IMG/VR virus record: IMGVR_UViG_3300044634_004784 | Span: 1-38,773 of that record | From: a virus | Length of the DNA stretch: 38,773 bases | Reading direction: 5' to 3' (one strand) | Part shown: positions 23,743 to 31,743 of the stretch, in pieces | How positions within the stretch are numbered: the first letter of the stretch is position 1 | Layout: every line of letters begins with the position of its first letter | The notes under the pieces: generated by a model | Told to the model about the DNA's origin: nothing | Database searches by the model: none | Seen by the model: only the letters and a program-made list of their open reading frames with translations | Made by a program: the position numbers and the translations under genes

Positions 23743-24450
23743 ATGTTCACTAAAGATCAAATCAAAAAATTTCTTTTTTTAGATGTCGAAACAGCAGGAT
23801 CCTATCCTGATTTAGCATCTCTCCATGATCAGAATCATCGTCTTTGGGAGTTGTGGCTGAAAAGAGAAAAGTATTACAGGAGTGCATATCCTGATTTAGA
23901 ATCCGCTGAATCGGACGAAATTTACGTCAGCAAAGCAGGATTAGAACCTGAATTTTCTAAAATTGTCTGCATTTCATTTGGATCGTTCACTGAAGAAGGA
24001 GATATGAGATTCATTTCCTTTTATGGAGAAGACGAGGCTGACAACTTAAACAAAGCTTTTAAAGTTTTGAATAATGCTGCTTCGAAAGGCTGGAAATTAT
24101 GTGGACATAATATAAAGGGATTTGATATTCCTTGTATCGGAAAAAGAATGATCTACAACCACATAGAACCCCCGATTAATTTGAGAATTTGGGATAAAAA
24201 GCCATGGGAACTTCAATTCATCGATACCTCTGATATCTTTGCTTTTGGTAGCTGGATCCAACAAAAATATCTCAGCCTAGATCTTCTGGCTTGTTCACTT
24301 GGTGTGAAGTCTCCTAAAGGCTTAATGGATGGTTCGATGGTTCATTCTAGATTCTGGTCTGGAGGAGAGAATGAAACGATCAAAGACTATTGCGAACTTG
24401 ACGTTAAAACGGTTATGCAGGTCATGGATAAGATATGCTTCACTAGTTAG
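23743..24450 (+). CDS. DEDDy 3'-5' exonuclease
   Basis: The 235-aa product has the DnaQ-superfamily motifs: FLFLDVETAGS with D14 and E16 (ExoI), KLCGHNIKGFDIPCIGKRM with the second Asp (ExoII), and DYCELDVKTVMQVM near the C-terminus, where Tyr four residues before Asp marks the DEDDy type (ExoIII). It is a stand-alone exonuclease resembling the proofreading domain of family B polymerases and may trim 3' ends or degrade host DNA. It has its own TAnnTTTG box, and a hairpin follows its stop. Confidence 0.85.
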   Translation: MFTKDQIKKFLFLDVETAGSYPDLASLHDQNHRLWELWLKREKYYRSAYPDLESAESDEIYVSKAGLEPEFSKIVCISFGSFTEEGDMRFISFYGEDEADNLNKAFKVLNNAASKGWKLCGHNIKGFDIPCIGKRMIYNHIEPPINLRIWDKKPWELQFIDTSDIFAFGSWIQQKYLSLDLLACSLGVKSPKGLMDGSMVHSRFWSGGENETIKDYCELDVKTVMQVMDKICFTS

Positions 24451-24472
24451 CATAGTTACTTTAAAACTTATT

Positions 24473-24515
24473 AAAAAAGCTTTTTCTCTGATATATAAGA
24501 GAAAAAGCTTTTTTT
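24473..24515 (+). terminator. Perfect 17-bp hairpin terminator abutting the next start codon
   Basis: AAAAAAGCTTTTTCTCT (24473-24489) pairs perfectly with AGAGAAAAAGCTTTTTT (24498-24514) across the eight-base loop GATATATA, ending in a T run. The next base begins the GTG start of the nucleotidyltransferase. The loop is itself the late-promoter-like motif. It is expected to end the exonuclease transcript. Confidence 0.85.
24490..24498 (+). promoter_or_regulatory. Late-promoter-like element GATATATAA inside a hairpin loop
   Basis: GATATATAA starts 26 bases before the GTG at 24516, the same spacing as at 7394. It occupies the loop and first stem base of the terminator hairpin. If used like a -10 box, transcription would start inside the right stem arm, so the new mRNA would lack the hairpin. 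Confidence 0.55.
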
Positions 24516-25325
24516 GTGGATAAAGTAATCTCATTCAGGAATTTCAAAGATCAAAATATCATTTTAGAAAAGAAGGTTGAACTTCCTTATAGCGATGTGC
24601 TCAATCCATCTTTTTGGACTGAAAAAGAATCAAAAGACGGCGAAGTTGATTTGGTGTTTGATGAAAGGGTAAGAAAAAAACTCATAAGGATATCCAGAGA
24701 TTTCTTTGAAAATTTCAAAGGAATATTTAAAACGAAAGATATAATAGACATCCAGCTCACAGGATCTTTAGCAAGCTATAATTATACTAATTTATCAGAT
24801 CTCGATGTCCAGATTATAGTTGATTTGAAATTTTCTTCCGATGATAACATCAATATTATAAAAGAAGCTATCGATGGCATCAGATTCAGGTGGAATCTTT
24901 CTCACGATATAAGTATTCGTGGATATGATCTAGAGATGTATATTCAAGAACCAGAAAAACCCCACACAGGATCCGGACTTTTTTCTCTTCTTAAGAATAA
25001 GTGGATAAAGAACCCAGTTTACGGTACACCTGAAATCGATGAATTAGACATTGATCAAAAATATAATTCTATTGTATATCAGATAGAACAGCTTGAAACC
25101 AGACTTGTCTCCATTTCTTCCGTCCCGAGCGATGCGAAACAGCTGTATCAAAGAGCATTGAATCTTAAGAAAAAATTAATCAAGATGAGAAAGGAAAGCT
25201 CGTCTGGCAAGGGAGAATTTTCTGTTGGTAACTTAGCTTATAAAAAACTGAAAAGTGAAGGATATATAGAAAAGCTAATTAATTTGATTTCCAAATCATA
25301 TAACAAAATTTACACAGAAAAATAA
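24516..25325 (+). CDS. Nucleotidyltransferase-fold protein (GTG start)
   Basis: The 269-aa product has the minimal nucleotidyltransferase signature IQLTGSLASYNYTNLSDLDV: G83-S84, then D95 and D97. Further acidic positions follow in YDLEMYIQ near residue 138. Motifs around it (NPSFWTE near residue 30, SHDISIRGYDLEMY, PHTGSGLFSLL) match a family I recall from other T4-type phage genomes whose substrate is unknown. The only available start is GTG 24516, directly after the hairpin terminator; no in-frame ATG follows until the C-terminal third. A late-promoter-like element supports this start. It heads a unit leading into head genes. Confidence 0.75.
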   Translation: MDKVISFRNFKDQNIILEKKVELPYSDVLNPSFWTEKESKDGEVDLVFDERVRKKLIRISRDFFENFKGIFKTKDIIDIQLTGSLASYNYTNLSDLDVQIIVDLKFSSDDNINIIKEAIDGIRFRWNLSHDISIRGYDLEMYIQEPEKPHTGSGLFSLLKNKWIKNPVYGTPEIDELDIDQKYNSIVYQIEQLETRLVSISSVPSDAKQLYQRALNLKKKLIKMRKESSSGKGEFSVGNLAYKKLKSEGYIEKLINLISKSYNKIYTEK

Positions 25326-25331
25326 CCAGCC

Positions 25332-27848
25332 ATGATAATATTCTTAGGAAAAAGTTCAGTTTATAAAATCGATGATGATTTTCCAATTTTTAGAATTCCA
25401 GTTGATATGGAGGGAGCTGTTACACAGTCACTTTCTGATTTTCAATGGTGGGCATATTCTTCAGACTTTCAAAAATGGCTAAAGGAAAATCCCAGAGAAT
25501 GGACTGCAGACTCAGAGGATATGAGCAAATATGGCTCGCCAATAGATTTTATAAAGGAGAATTTAAGATTAGAATATCGGAACATTAATGAATCTGTTTT
25601 AGGCTTCAACGATTTCCAATCCTCGAACATTTATGAAGCGGAGAATATAGAAGCCTCCGCAGGTCAAGCTACAAAATTTCACTATGCTTATAATGCTCTT
25701 CTTAGTGAGGGTAAAATAGAAAAAGAATTTATAGTCGCTAATCAGAAGGAAGGATCTGAAAAAGCTATCTTTTTAACTTATGATGATCCCGAAACTAAGA
25801 CGGAAAGATTTGAGACTTTAGATGCTTATAAAATAACAGCTCTACCAGTTTCGGCTGATTCTAAAATGGCTTTATTTAGGATGTCTGAATCAATAATGGG
25901 TGGACCAATTCCAGATGATGAAACCAACGAGGGTTTAATGAAAAGAATCTCAGATACAACCATTAAAGTAGCAGCCGTATCTGGTGTTGGATTAGGAATT
26001 TATTATATGATAGTAGGAGCGGGATCTGTTTTTACTGCAATAAGAGCTCGAAAAATTCTAAGAGGATTGAGGCCTCAAAGCACAACCGCTACTCCACCAT
26101 CAAAACTTTTAACTTGGCTGAATAACACTAAAAATGCAGGTAAAGGATTTATAAACAAAAGGGTAAACCCTTTAAGAGGCATTAAAAAAACAGCAGAGAT
26201 CTGGAAAGGTGTCGGCCAGGCTTTGAGTAGAGGTGTTAGTGGAAGCTATAAAGCTGTTAGCAAAGGTAAAGCCGGAGCTACTACTGCATTGAAAGCATTT
26301 GCCAAAGGAACCAGTAGAGGACTTTCTAAAATAGGCTCAAAAGCTGCTGTTGATTGGATTCCATTTGTTGGTTGGACTTTAGCCGCTATAGATGTTGTTG
26401 GATCAACATGGAACTGGTTTAGTGGTAAACAAGCTCCAAGATACGGTGAAGTTGAAGATTTTGCTAAGAATGAATTCAACCCAAAATCGATTCCTGTTGG
26501 TGTTCCTATTACTATTTGCTGGTCTCAAGAAGCAGGTGGAACATGGGGTACTGTTGTAAATTTTTTGGCTAATAATGACACTAGAACCACAATGGAGCTA
26601 GTGAAGGCTTCAGATATAAACGGGAAATCAATTTTCATAATAACCCAGATAAATTCTAAAGAATTGGGTAAGCAAATAGCTGAACATGAATTGACTTTAA
26701 TCTCTTTCGATAGTTCAGAAACAATAAAAACAGGATTTATAGATAATGATGATCTTGATTTTGAAATTTTACCAATAGATGGATTAGCTAAGATAGCTAG
26801 TATTTTTAATTTCAAAGGTGTTTGTGATTGGAATGAAACTTTTACAACCTATGAATCCTCTTCAGATAAACTCTTCTATGCAGATCCTGAAGCCCCTAAG
26901 AAATATGATTTCCACTTTGATGATTCAGAGGGCGAAATTATAAACGTTTCAGGTGATTTGATGGATGATGATTCCCTTTCAAAATTGTCCGATTCTGATC
27001 TTGATAAATTTCTATTGGGGTCTTCCGCAAGTGAAAAGAATGAAAGCCTAGAATCGGATCTTGACTGGGATAGAAATATCCTCGAGTCCGGTAATCTTTT
27101 AGATTTTGAAAATTTCGTTTCTAATGCAATCGTAAACGAAGATGATGATTCTTCAGCAGGATCCGATCAAGATTACGATCTAAAGCCTTCACAAAAAAAG
27201 GGACCAGCTAAAGTTGCAATTTATAAAGTAACAGAAAGAGAGTATGCAAATCCTGAATTTAGAGGTAAATATGAAACGGGTGACTTCAAAATTTTCGTGA
27301 TTGATTCGGAAGATTGGAATGATGCAGACGGGGAAAAGATTGACGTTGAAGTTAACACATCAGAAGTTTTAGAAGACACGATCAAAGGCATCTATACTTA
27401 TAAATCAGAAGGTAAGGAAGTAAAAAAAGATGATGAAAAGCCAAGATCTGAAGAAGGAGAGACCAAACAACAGGGGGCAGAAAAGGAAGAGAAAGGCAAA
27501 AAGTTACCTGACGACTATTACATCACTGCAAACCCAGATGACATCTCAATCAAACAGAAAGAAAGATCTACAACAATCAGAGACGCAAATTTCTCTGGAG
27601 GACTTAATCTATTCGATATGTTCTTAACTCCTAGACAGAAGGAGATATTGGGAGTAGATAAGTGGAAGACCGTAACCTTTGCAAAAGAATTCTACGATAA
27701 GAGAGGTGATGTTATAGAGGTTAAGTTAAAGAATAAATATGCACCATTCGGAGAGAAGAGTAAGAAGTATAGAGTTATTGATGGTGAGTCATTTGAAATA
27801 GCTAAGAAATTTGTTGAAGAAACAAGAGACAGAATTAAATATGAATAA
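25332..27848 (+). CDS. Large protein with two hydrophobic segments, probable internal head protein
   Basis: The 838-aa product is unrecognised. Near residue 95 it contains GFNDFQSSNIYEAENIEAS, which resembles the N-terminal tags of other head proteins here and contains E-A/E-S bonds of the kind cut by T4 gp21-type protease. Two hydrophobic stretches lie at about 211-237 (VSGVGLGIYYMIVGAGSVF) and 338-363 (WIPFVGWTLAAIDVVGSTW), separated by a basic Arg/Lys/Gly-rich region. The C-terminal 350 residues are acidic, then strand-like. In T4 the space between genes 20 and 21 holds small core genes 67 and 68; this is far larger. It could be an ejected, membrane-active virion protein. Confidence 0.55.
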   Translation: MIIFLGKSSVYKIDDDFPIFRIPVDMEGAVTQSLSDFQWWAYSSDFQKWLKENPREWTADSEDMSKYGSPIDFIKENLRLEYRNINESVLGFNDFQSSNIYEAENIEASAGQATKFHYAYNALLSEGKIEKEFIVANQKEGSEKAIFLTYDDPETKTERFETLDAYKITALPVSADSKMALFRMSESIMGGPIPDDETNEGLMKRISDTTIKVAAVSGVGLGIYYMIVGAGSVFTAIRARKILRGLRPQSTTATPPSKLLTWLNNTKNAGKGFINKRVNPLRGIKKTAEIWKGVGQALSRGVSGSYKAVSKGKAGATTALKAFAKGTSRGLSKIGSKAAVDWIPFVGWTLAAIDVVGSTWNWFSGKQAPRYGEVEDFAKNEFNPKSIPVGVPITICWSQEAGGTWGTVVNFLANNDTRTTMELVKASDINGKSIFIITQINSKELGKQIAEHELTLISFDSSETIKTGFIDNDDLDFEILPIDGLAKIASIFNFKGVCDWNETFTTYESSSDKLFYADPEAPKKYDFHFDDSEGEIINVSGDLMDDDSLSKLSDSDLDKFLLGSSASEKNESLESDLDWDRNILESGNLLDFENFVSNAIVNEDDDSSAGSDQDYDLKPSQKKGPAKVAIYKVTEREYANPEFRGKYETGDFKIFVIDSEDWNDADGEKIDVEVNTSEVLEDTIKGIYTYKSEGKEVKKDDEKPRSEEGETKQQGAEKEEKGKKLPDDYYITANPDDISIKQKERSTTIRDANFSGGLNLFDMFLTPRQKEILGVDKWKTVTFAKEFYDKRGDVIEVKLKNKYAPFGEKSKKYRVIDGESFEIAKKFVEETRDRIKYE

Positions 27849-27872
27849 TCGAAAAAAATTAAAAATTAATTC

Positions 27873-27881
27873 GATATATAA
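27873..27881 (+). promoter_or_regulatory. Late-promoter-like element GATATATAA
   Basis: GATATATAA starts 34 bases before the ATG of the protease-scaffold gene, in the only gap between it and the 838-aa gene. Confidence 0.6.
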
Positions 27882-27906
27882 GAAATAATAAAAAGTAGTA
27901 AAAAAA

Positions 27907-29871
27907 ATGCCATTGCCACAACTACAATCCATTAATGAAGATTATGTTTTTATTTTAGAAAAACAAAATTCTATTTTAGAAGCAAAGAGATCTGATTCTG
28001 ATGACTATGTCTTAGAAGGTATTGCTGCTGTTTTTGGACAAGAAAACAATAACAATAGAATCTACGAGGAAAAAGAGTATCTTCCACATTTAGAATATCT
28101 TAAAGAAAAAATCCTACAAAAAAGATTGGTTGGTGAGCTAGACCACCCTGAAAAGTTTGATGTGTCTTTAAAGAATATTTCACACATGATAACAGATCTT
28201 GATTTTGATAAAGGCTCAAGATTGCTAAAGATAAAAGTAAGATTGCTCGACACACCGGCAGGAAAAATAGCAAAGAGCCTAGTGGATGCTGGTGTTCCTC
28301 TTTCAATTTCTTCTAGAGCAGCTGGATCAGTTGGACCCGATAAAAAGGTTCAGATTAAAAAAATCTTTACTTATGATTTAGTAGCAGATCCAGGTTTTAA
28401 AGATGCACAGCTTGAAAGAGTGTATGAAAGTCAAGGCTTTACAACTACCCAGATCGAAGAAATGAAAAAAAATAGCATTTTAAACGGTCTTGAATGTCTA
28501 AATGAATCATTAGGTATAGAAAATGAATCGACGTTAAAGATATATAAAGTCGAAAACGATCAAGAATTTCAAAAAATCGTAAATAAATCAGACAATAAAA
28601 ATAAAACAGCCATTATGGAGAATAATGAATTTGTTACTGCAGAGGAACTAAATAAGTATTCAATTTTCCTTAAAAAGGAAATGGACTCTTTAAAATCAGC
28701 TATCTCGGAAGTAAAGGAACAAAAAGCATCTTTGACTGAATCAGAAGAAGCTAACAAATCAAACCAAATACTCGAAGAAAGAGTTGCTAAGTTAGAAAAA
28801 TACTCAGAGTATTTAGCAGAGAATCTAGAGAATGCTATTAAGTATGGTGAATACCTAGCAGAGAACTTAGACAATTCTATCAACTATAGTAAATATTTAG
28901 CTGAAAATTTAGATAAGAATATTTCATATTCTAAATATATAGCAGAAAATGTTGACAAGTCTATTACATATTCAGAATATGTTGCAGAAAGCGTTGATAA
29001 AAGTATCGAATATTCTAAATATTTAGCTGAAAAATTGGATCAAAATATACAGTATTCTGAATATTTAGCAGAAAATGTAGATCACTCAATTAACTATTCT
29101 GAATATCTAGCAGAAAATCTTGATAAAGGTATTGCTTACACAGAATACGTAGCTGAAAAGTTAAACGATGGTATCGAATATTCGGAGTATCTTGCTGAAA
29201 ATGTTAATAAAGGAATTCAGTATTCTGAGTATCTTGCTGAAAATATTAACAAAGGAGTTGATTTCACTGAAAATCTTTCAGAAAAACTTAACAAATCTAT
29301 TTCTTATAGTGAATATATAGCTGAATCAATTTCTAATAAATTGCCAGCTGATCCTAGTACAGTATTAAGAGAAAGTGTAAATACATCTGCAGTTGCAGGT
29401 CTAAATGAATCTGGCTTCGCTGGAAATTATGAAGATCTAACATCAAGGATTGATTCACTCATTGAATCGGTTAAAACCCAAAAAACCGAGTCTAATATCA
29501 CAGAGGCTATAAAAATAGTAGCACCAGCCGAAACACAAAAGGCACAAGAAGTTCTTAACGAGAATGAAAACATCAACAAAACGGGACTCAAATTTATCGA
29601 TGAGATGCCTGAAGATTATGCTCCAGTTTGGGAATCTTTAAATGAAGGACAAAAGCAATCTATTATTGCACAATCAAACTTCTATAGATTAGATACACCT
29701 TACCAGATCCAAAATTTCTGGCAAACACGTCAATTAGGTTCTAAACCTGTTGGAGTACAAAAACTTGACGAGAACGAAAACGTTGCTCAAACCACAAAAA
29801 ACCAAGCTTATGGTTCAGATTACATGAATTATATAGCTAGTACGTTAGAGCAAAAGTTTCAAAGACGATAA
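27907..29871 (+). CDS. Prohead protease fused to scaffold-like coiled-coil region (gp21-gp22-like)
   Basis: The 654-aa product is much longer than T4 gp21 (212 aa). Residues 1-190 are the protease: VLEGIAAVFGQENNNNRIYE, the catalytic His in GELDHP (H80), LDTPAGKIAKSLVDAGVPLS, the catalytic Ser in SISSRAAGS (S135/S136), and YDLVADPGF. From about residue 215 the chain is helical and acidic. Residues 299-480 are 13 tandem 14-residue repeats of the type YSEYLAENLDKSI. The end (about 560-654) is globular-looking, with WESLNEGQ and FQRR. The long helical part fits a scaffolding core protein (gp22 function). Sites of the L-x-E type within it could let the protease digest the scaffold during maturation. 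Confidence 0.85.
   Translation: MPLPQLQSINEDYVFILEKQNSILEAKRSDSDDYVLEGIAAVFGQENNNNRIYEEKEYLPHLEYLKEKILQKRLVGELDHPEKFDVSLKNISHMITDLDFDKGSRLLKIKVRLLDTPAGKIAKSLVDAGVPLSISSRAAGSVGPDKKVQIKKIFTYDLVADPGFKDAQLERVYESQGFTTTQIEEMKKNSILNGLECLNESLGIENESTLKIYKVENDQEFQKIVNKSDNKNKTAIMENNEFVTAEELNKYSIFLKKEMDSLKSAISEVKEQKASLTESEEANKSNQILEERVAKLEKYSEYLAENLENAIKYGEYLAENLDNSINYSKYLAENLDKNISYSKYIAENVDKSITYSEYVAESVDKSIEYSKYLAEKLDQNIQYSEYLAENVDHSINYSEYLAENLDKGIAYTEYVAEKLNDGIEYSEYLAENVNKGIQYSEYLAENINKGVDFTENLSEKLNKSISYSEYIAESISNKLPADPSTVLRESVNTSAVAGLNESGFAGNYEDLTSRIDSLIESVKTQKTESNITEAIKIVAPAETQKAQEVLNENENINKTGLKFIDEMPEDYAPVWESLNEGQKQSIIAQSNFYRLDTPYQIQNFWQTRQLGSKPVGVQKLDENENVAQTTKNQAYGSDYMNYIASTLEQKFQRR
28801..29346 (+). 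repeat. 13 tandem 42-bp repeats encoding a 14-residue coiled-coil unit
   Basis: Thirteen consecutive 42-base units encode 14-residue repeats with consensus Y-S-E-Y-L-A-E-N-L-D-K-S-I-x, without any insertion or deletion. DNA copies have drifted at third positions while the protein pattern holds, so selection acts on the protein. Fourteen residues equal two heptads, consistent with a continuous coiled coil. Units 12 (FTENLSEKLNKSIS) and 13 are the most diverged. Confidence 0.95.
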
Positions 29872-29896
29872 AAAATAAAAAAAATAATCACAAATC

Positions 29897-31612
29897 ATGA
29901 AATTGATTAACGAAAACGAAATCTATGAAACCTGGTCTCCGATTATCGAGAGCAAAGCTGGTATCACAGATGAAAGCAAAAAAGGATGGTTGACTAAATA
30001 TTGTCACTATCACTCATTAAACGAATCTGCCGGTGCATATAACTCTTTAGGAGTTGTTAACGGTATGGGTACTGTAGCGCCACCTGCATTCCCTGGAGCT
30101 GCTTACCCTGGTGGTTCTTATTCATCTGGTGCTAACGCTGGTTTTTATAACAACACTTGGCAAGGTTCAGGCGATAAATTCCCTTCACTTCTTCCATTAG
30201 CTATTCAAGTAGCTGCGAAGACTATAGGTTTTGATATCGTTCCTGTTATTCCTATGTCTGGCCCAACTGGTATCTTGTCTTACTTAGACTACGTATACGC
30301 AGGTGGTAAAATTGCAGCTTCTGCTGCAAGCTCAGCTGCTGATCAGTTAGCTTCTGCTCCTTCAATGATTAAATTCCCAGTTTATCAATCAGCATCTGGA
30401 ACAGGTGTTACTGGTGCTACTGCTGGAACTTTCACTGTTGGTGCTACTGCTTCTATAAGCAACACTCTTCTTTTAACCTTCGTAGGTTTATCAAGAATTG
30501 ATGGATTCCCTATCTTCGAAATCACGGGTATCGCTTCAGGTTCTAACGTTGCTGCTTACTTCAACGGTACTCCTGCACAAGTAGTTACTGGATCTGGTGG
30601 AACAGGATTCTACACCGCAAATAGTTCAGGTACTGCTCAATTAGTTAAAGCTCTTGAAGATCACATCCAAGGATTCTCTGGTGCTGGTTTCAATGACACT
30701 GATGCTTGGCAAGGTCCTTACGTAGATGGTACTAAGACTTACAACCCTATGTTAAGAGGAGTAGCTGAATCTACCTACTACAACTCAATGGGTCTTTCGA
30801 CTTTCACTAAGTTCGTAGAAGCTGAAACTTTCCAAGTTGCTGCTTCAGTTACAACTGAGCAAATCCAAGATTTAAACAAGCAATTCGGTATTGATGTTAT
30901 CTCAATGATCGAGAACGCATTAGTTAACGAGGTTTCTCAATCAATTAACAAGCACATTCTTGCTAGAGCATTTGCTTTAGGCTGGTCTAACCACGTACAA
31001 TTCAATAACGTAGAAAACCAAAACCTTAACTTAAACCTAATTATTGGTGGTGCTGCTGGTACAACTCTAGCTTACGTGAATAAAGAAGATTCTACAAGAT
31101 CTATGGCTATCCCTGCAGGTCCTGCATCAGGTGGATATGAGAACTTATCAACTTTACAAAGAAGATTATTCTCAAGAATCCTTGCAGCTGCTAACGTGGT
31201 AGCTAACAGAGGTAGAAGAGGTCCTGCTAACTTCATCGTTACTAACGCTGCAGTAGCAAGTGCACTTCAAGACATCTCTCAGTTCACTTTCGCTCCATTC
31301 TCTAATACTTTAACTCAAAACAATGGTACTTTATACCCTGTAGGTTCACTTGCTGGTATGACTGTATATGTTGATCAAAATATGAACTATAATGATACTA
31401 GAGTTTGTGTTGGTAGAAAAGGTGGTGATGATGAGCCTGGAATTAAATTCATGCCTTATATGATGGCTGAATCTATTCAGACTATCTCTGAAGGTACAAT
31501 GTCGCCTAAGATCGCAGTAAAATCTAGATATGCTTTAGTAGAAGCTGGTTTCTTGCCAGAAACTATGTACTTAACATTCTTTGTTAACGTACCAGCTGGT
31601 GGATTAGCTTAA
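29897..31612 (+). CDS. Major capsid protein (gp23-like)
   Basis: The 571-aa product matches T4 gp23 (521 aa) in layout. The N-terminus NENEIYETWSPIIESKAG parallels T4 LLNKWKPLLEGEG. A propeptide of about 40 residues ends LNESAGAYN, fitting gp21-type cleavage after Glu. Then come LPLAIQVAAKTIGFDIVPVI and PMSGPTGILSYLDYVYAG, as in gp23 (DICGVQPMNSPTGQVFALR). The C-terminal half has the HK97-fold phrases AVASALQDI, GMTVYVDQNM and PKIAVKSRYALVEAGF. A Gly/Ala/Thr/Ser-rich insertion at about 150-250 is larger than in T4. Codon use is richer in C-ending codons than in neighbours, as expected for a highly expressed gene. A strong terminator follows. Confidence 0.92.
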   Translation: MKLINENEIYETWSPIIESKAGITDESKKGWLTKYCHYHSLNESAGAYNSLGVVNGMGTVAPPAFPGAAYPGGSYSSGANAGFYNNTWQGSGDKFPSLLPLAIQVAAKTIGFDIVPVIPMSGPTGILSYLDYVYAGGKIAASAASSAADQLASAPSMIKFPVYQSASGTGVTGATAGTFTVGATASISNTLLLTFVGLSRIDGFPIFEITGIASGSNVAAYFNGTPAQVVTGSGGTGFYTANSSGTAQLVKALEDHIQGFSGAGFNDTDAWQGPYVDGTKTYNPMLRGVAESTYYNSMGLSTFTKFVEAETFQVAASVTTEQIQDLNKQFGIDVISMIENALVNEVSQSINKHILARAFALGWSNHVQFNNVENQNLNLNLIIGGAAGTTLAYVNKEDSTRSMAIPAGPASGGYENLSTLQRRLFSRILAAANVVANRGRRGPANFIVTNAAVASALQDISQFTFAPFSNTLTQNNGTLYPVGSLAGMTVYVDQNMNYNDTRVCVGRKGGDDEPGIKFMPYMMAESIQTISEGTMSPKIAVKSRYALVEAGFLPETMYLTFFVNVPAGGLA

Positions 31613-31627
31613 TCTTATAATACAATA

Positions 31628-31660
31628 AAAAAAGTCCTAGGGAAACCTAGGACTTTTTTA
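31628..31660 (+). terminator. Strong rho-independent terminator after major capsid gene
   Basis: AAAAAAGTCCTAGG (31628-31641) pairs perfectly with CCTAGGACTTTTTT (31646-31659) across a GAAA tetraloop. It lies 15 bases after the capsid gene stop. Confidence 0.95.
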
Positions 31661-31712
31661 TGTTTAAAGCCCTAACAATTTGACTTTATATAGAATAAAG
31701 TTTGTATAAAGG

Positions 31713-31721
31713 GATATATAG
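31713..31721 (+). promoter_or_regulatory. Late-promoter-like element GATATATAG
   Basis: GATATATAG starts 31 bases before the ATG at 31744, after the capsid terminator. A related TTATATAGAATAAAG sequence lies about 28 bases further upstream. Confidence 0.6.
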
Positions 31722-31743
31722 ATAATAAAAATGAACTGTTCCG

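Noticed and set aside
25261-25269. GATATATAG inside the end of the nucleotidyltransferase gene as a late promoter for 25332
   Set aside because: It lies within coding sequence (codons for Gly-Tyr-Ile-Glu) and is 71 bases from the next start, outside the 24-34 base spacing of the intergenic copies.
28801-29346. Regular 42-bp repeats considered as a CRISPR-like array
   Set aside because: The whole unit is repetitive with no unique spacers, the frame is open throughout, and variation is mainly at third codon positions. These are protein repeats.
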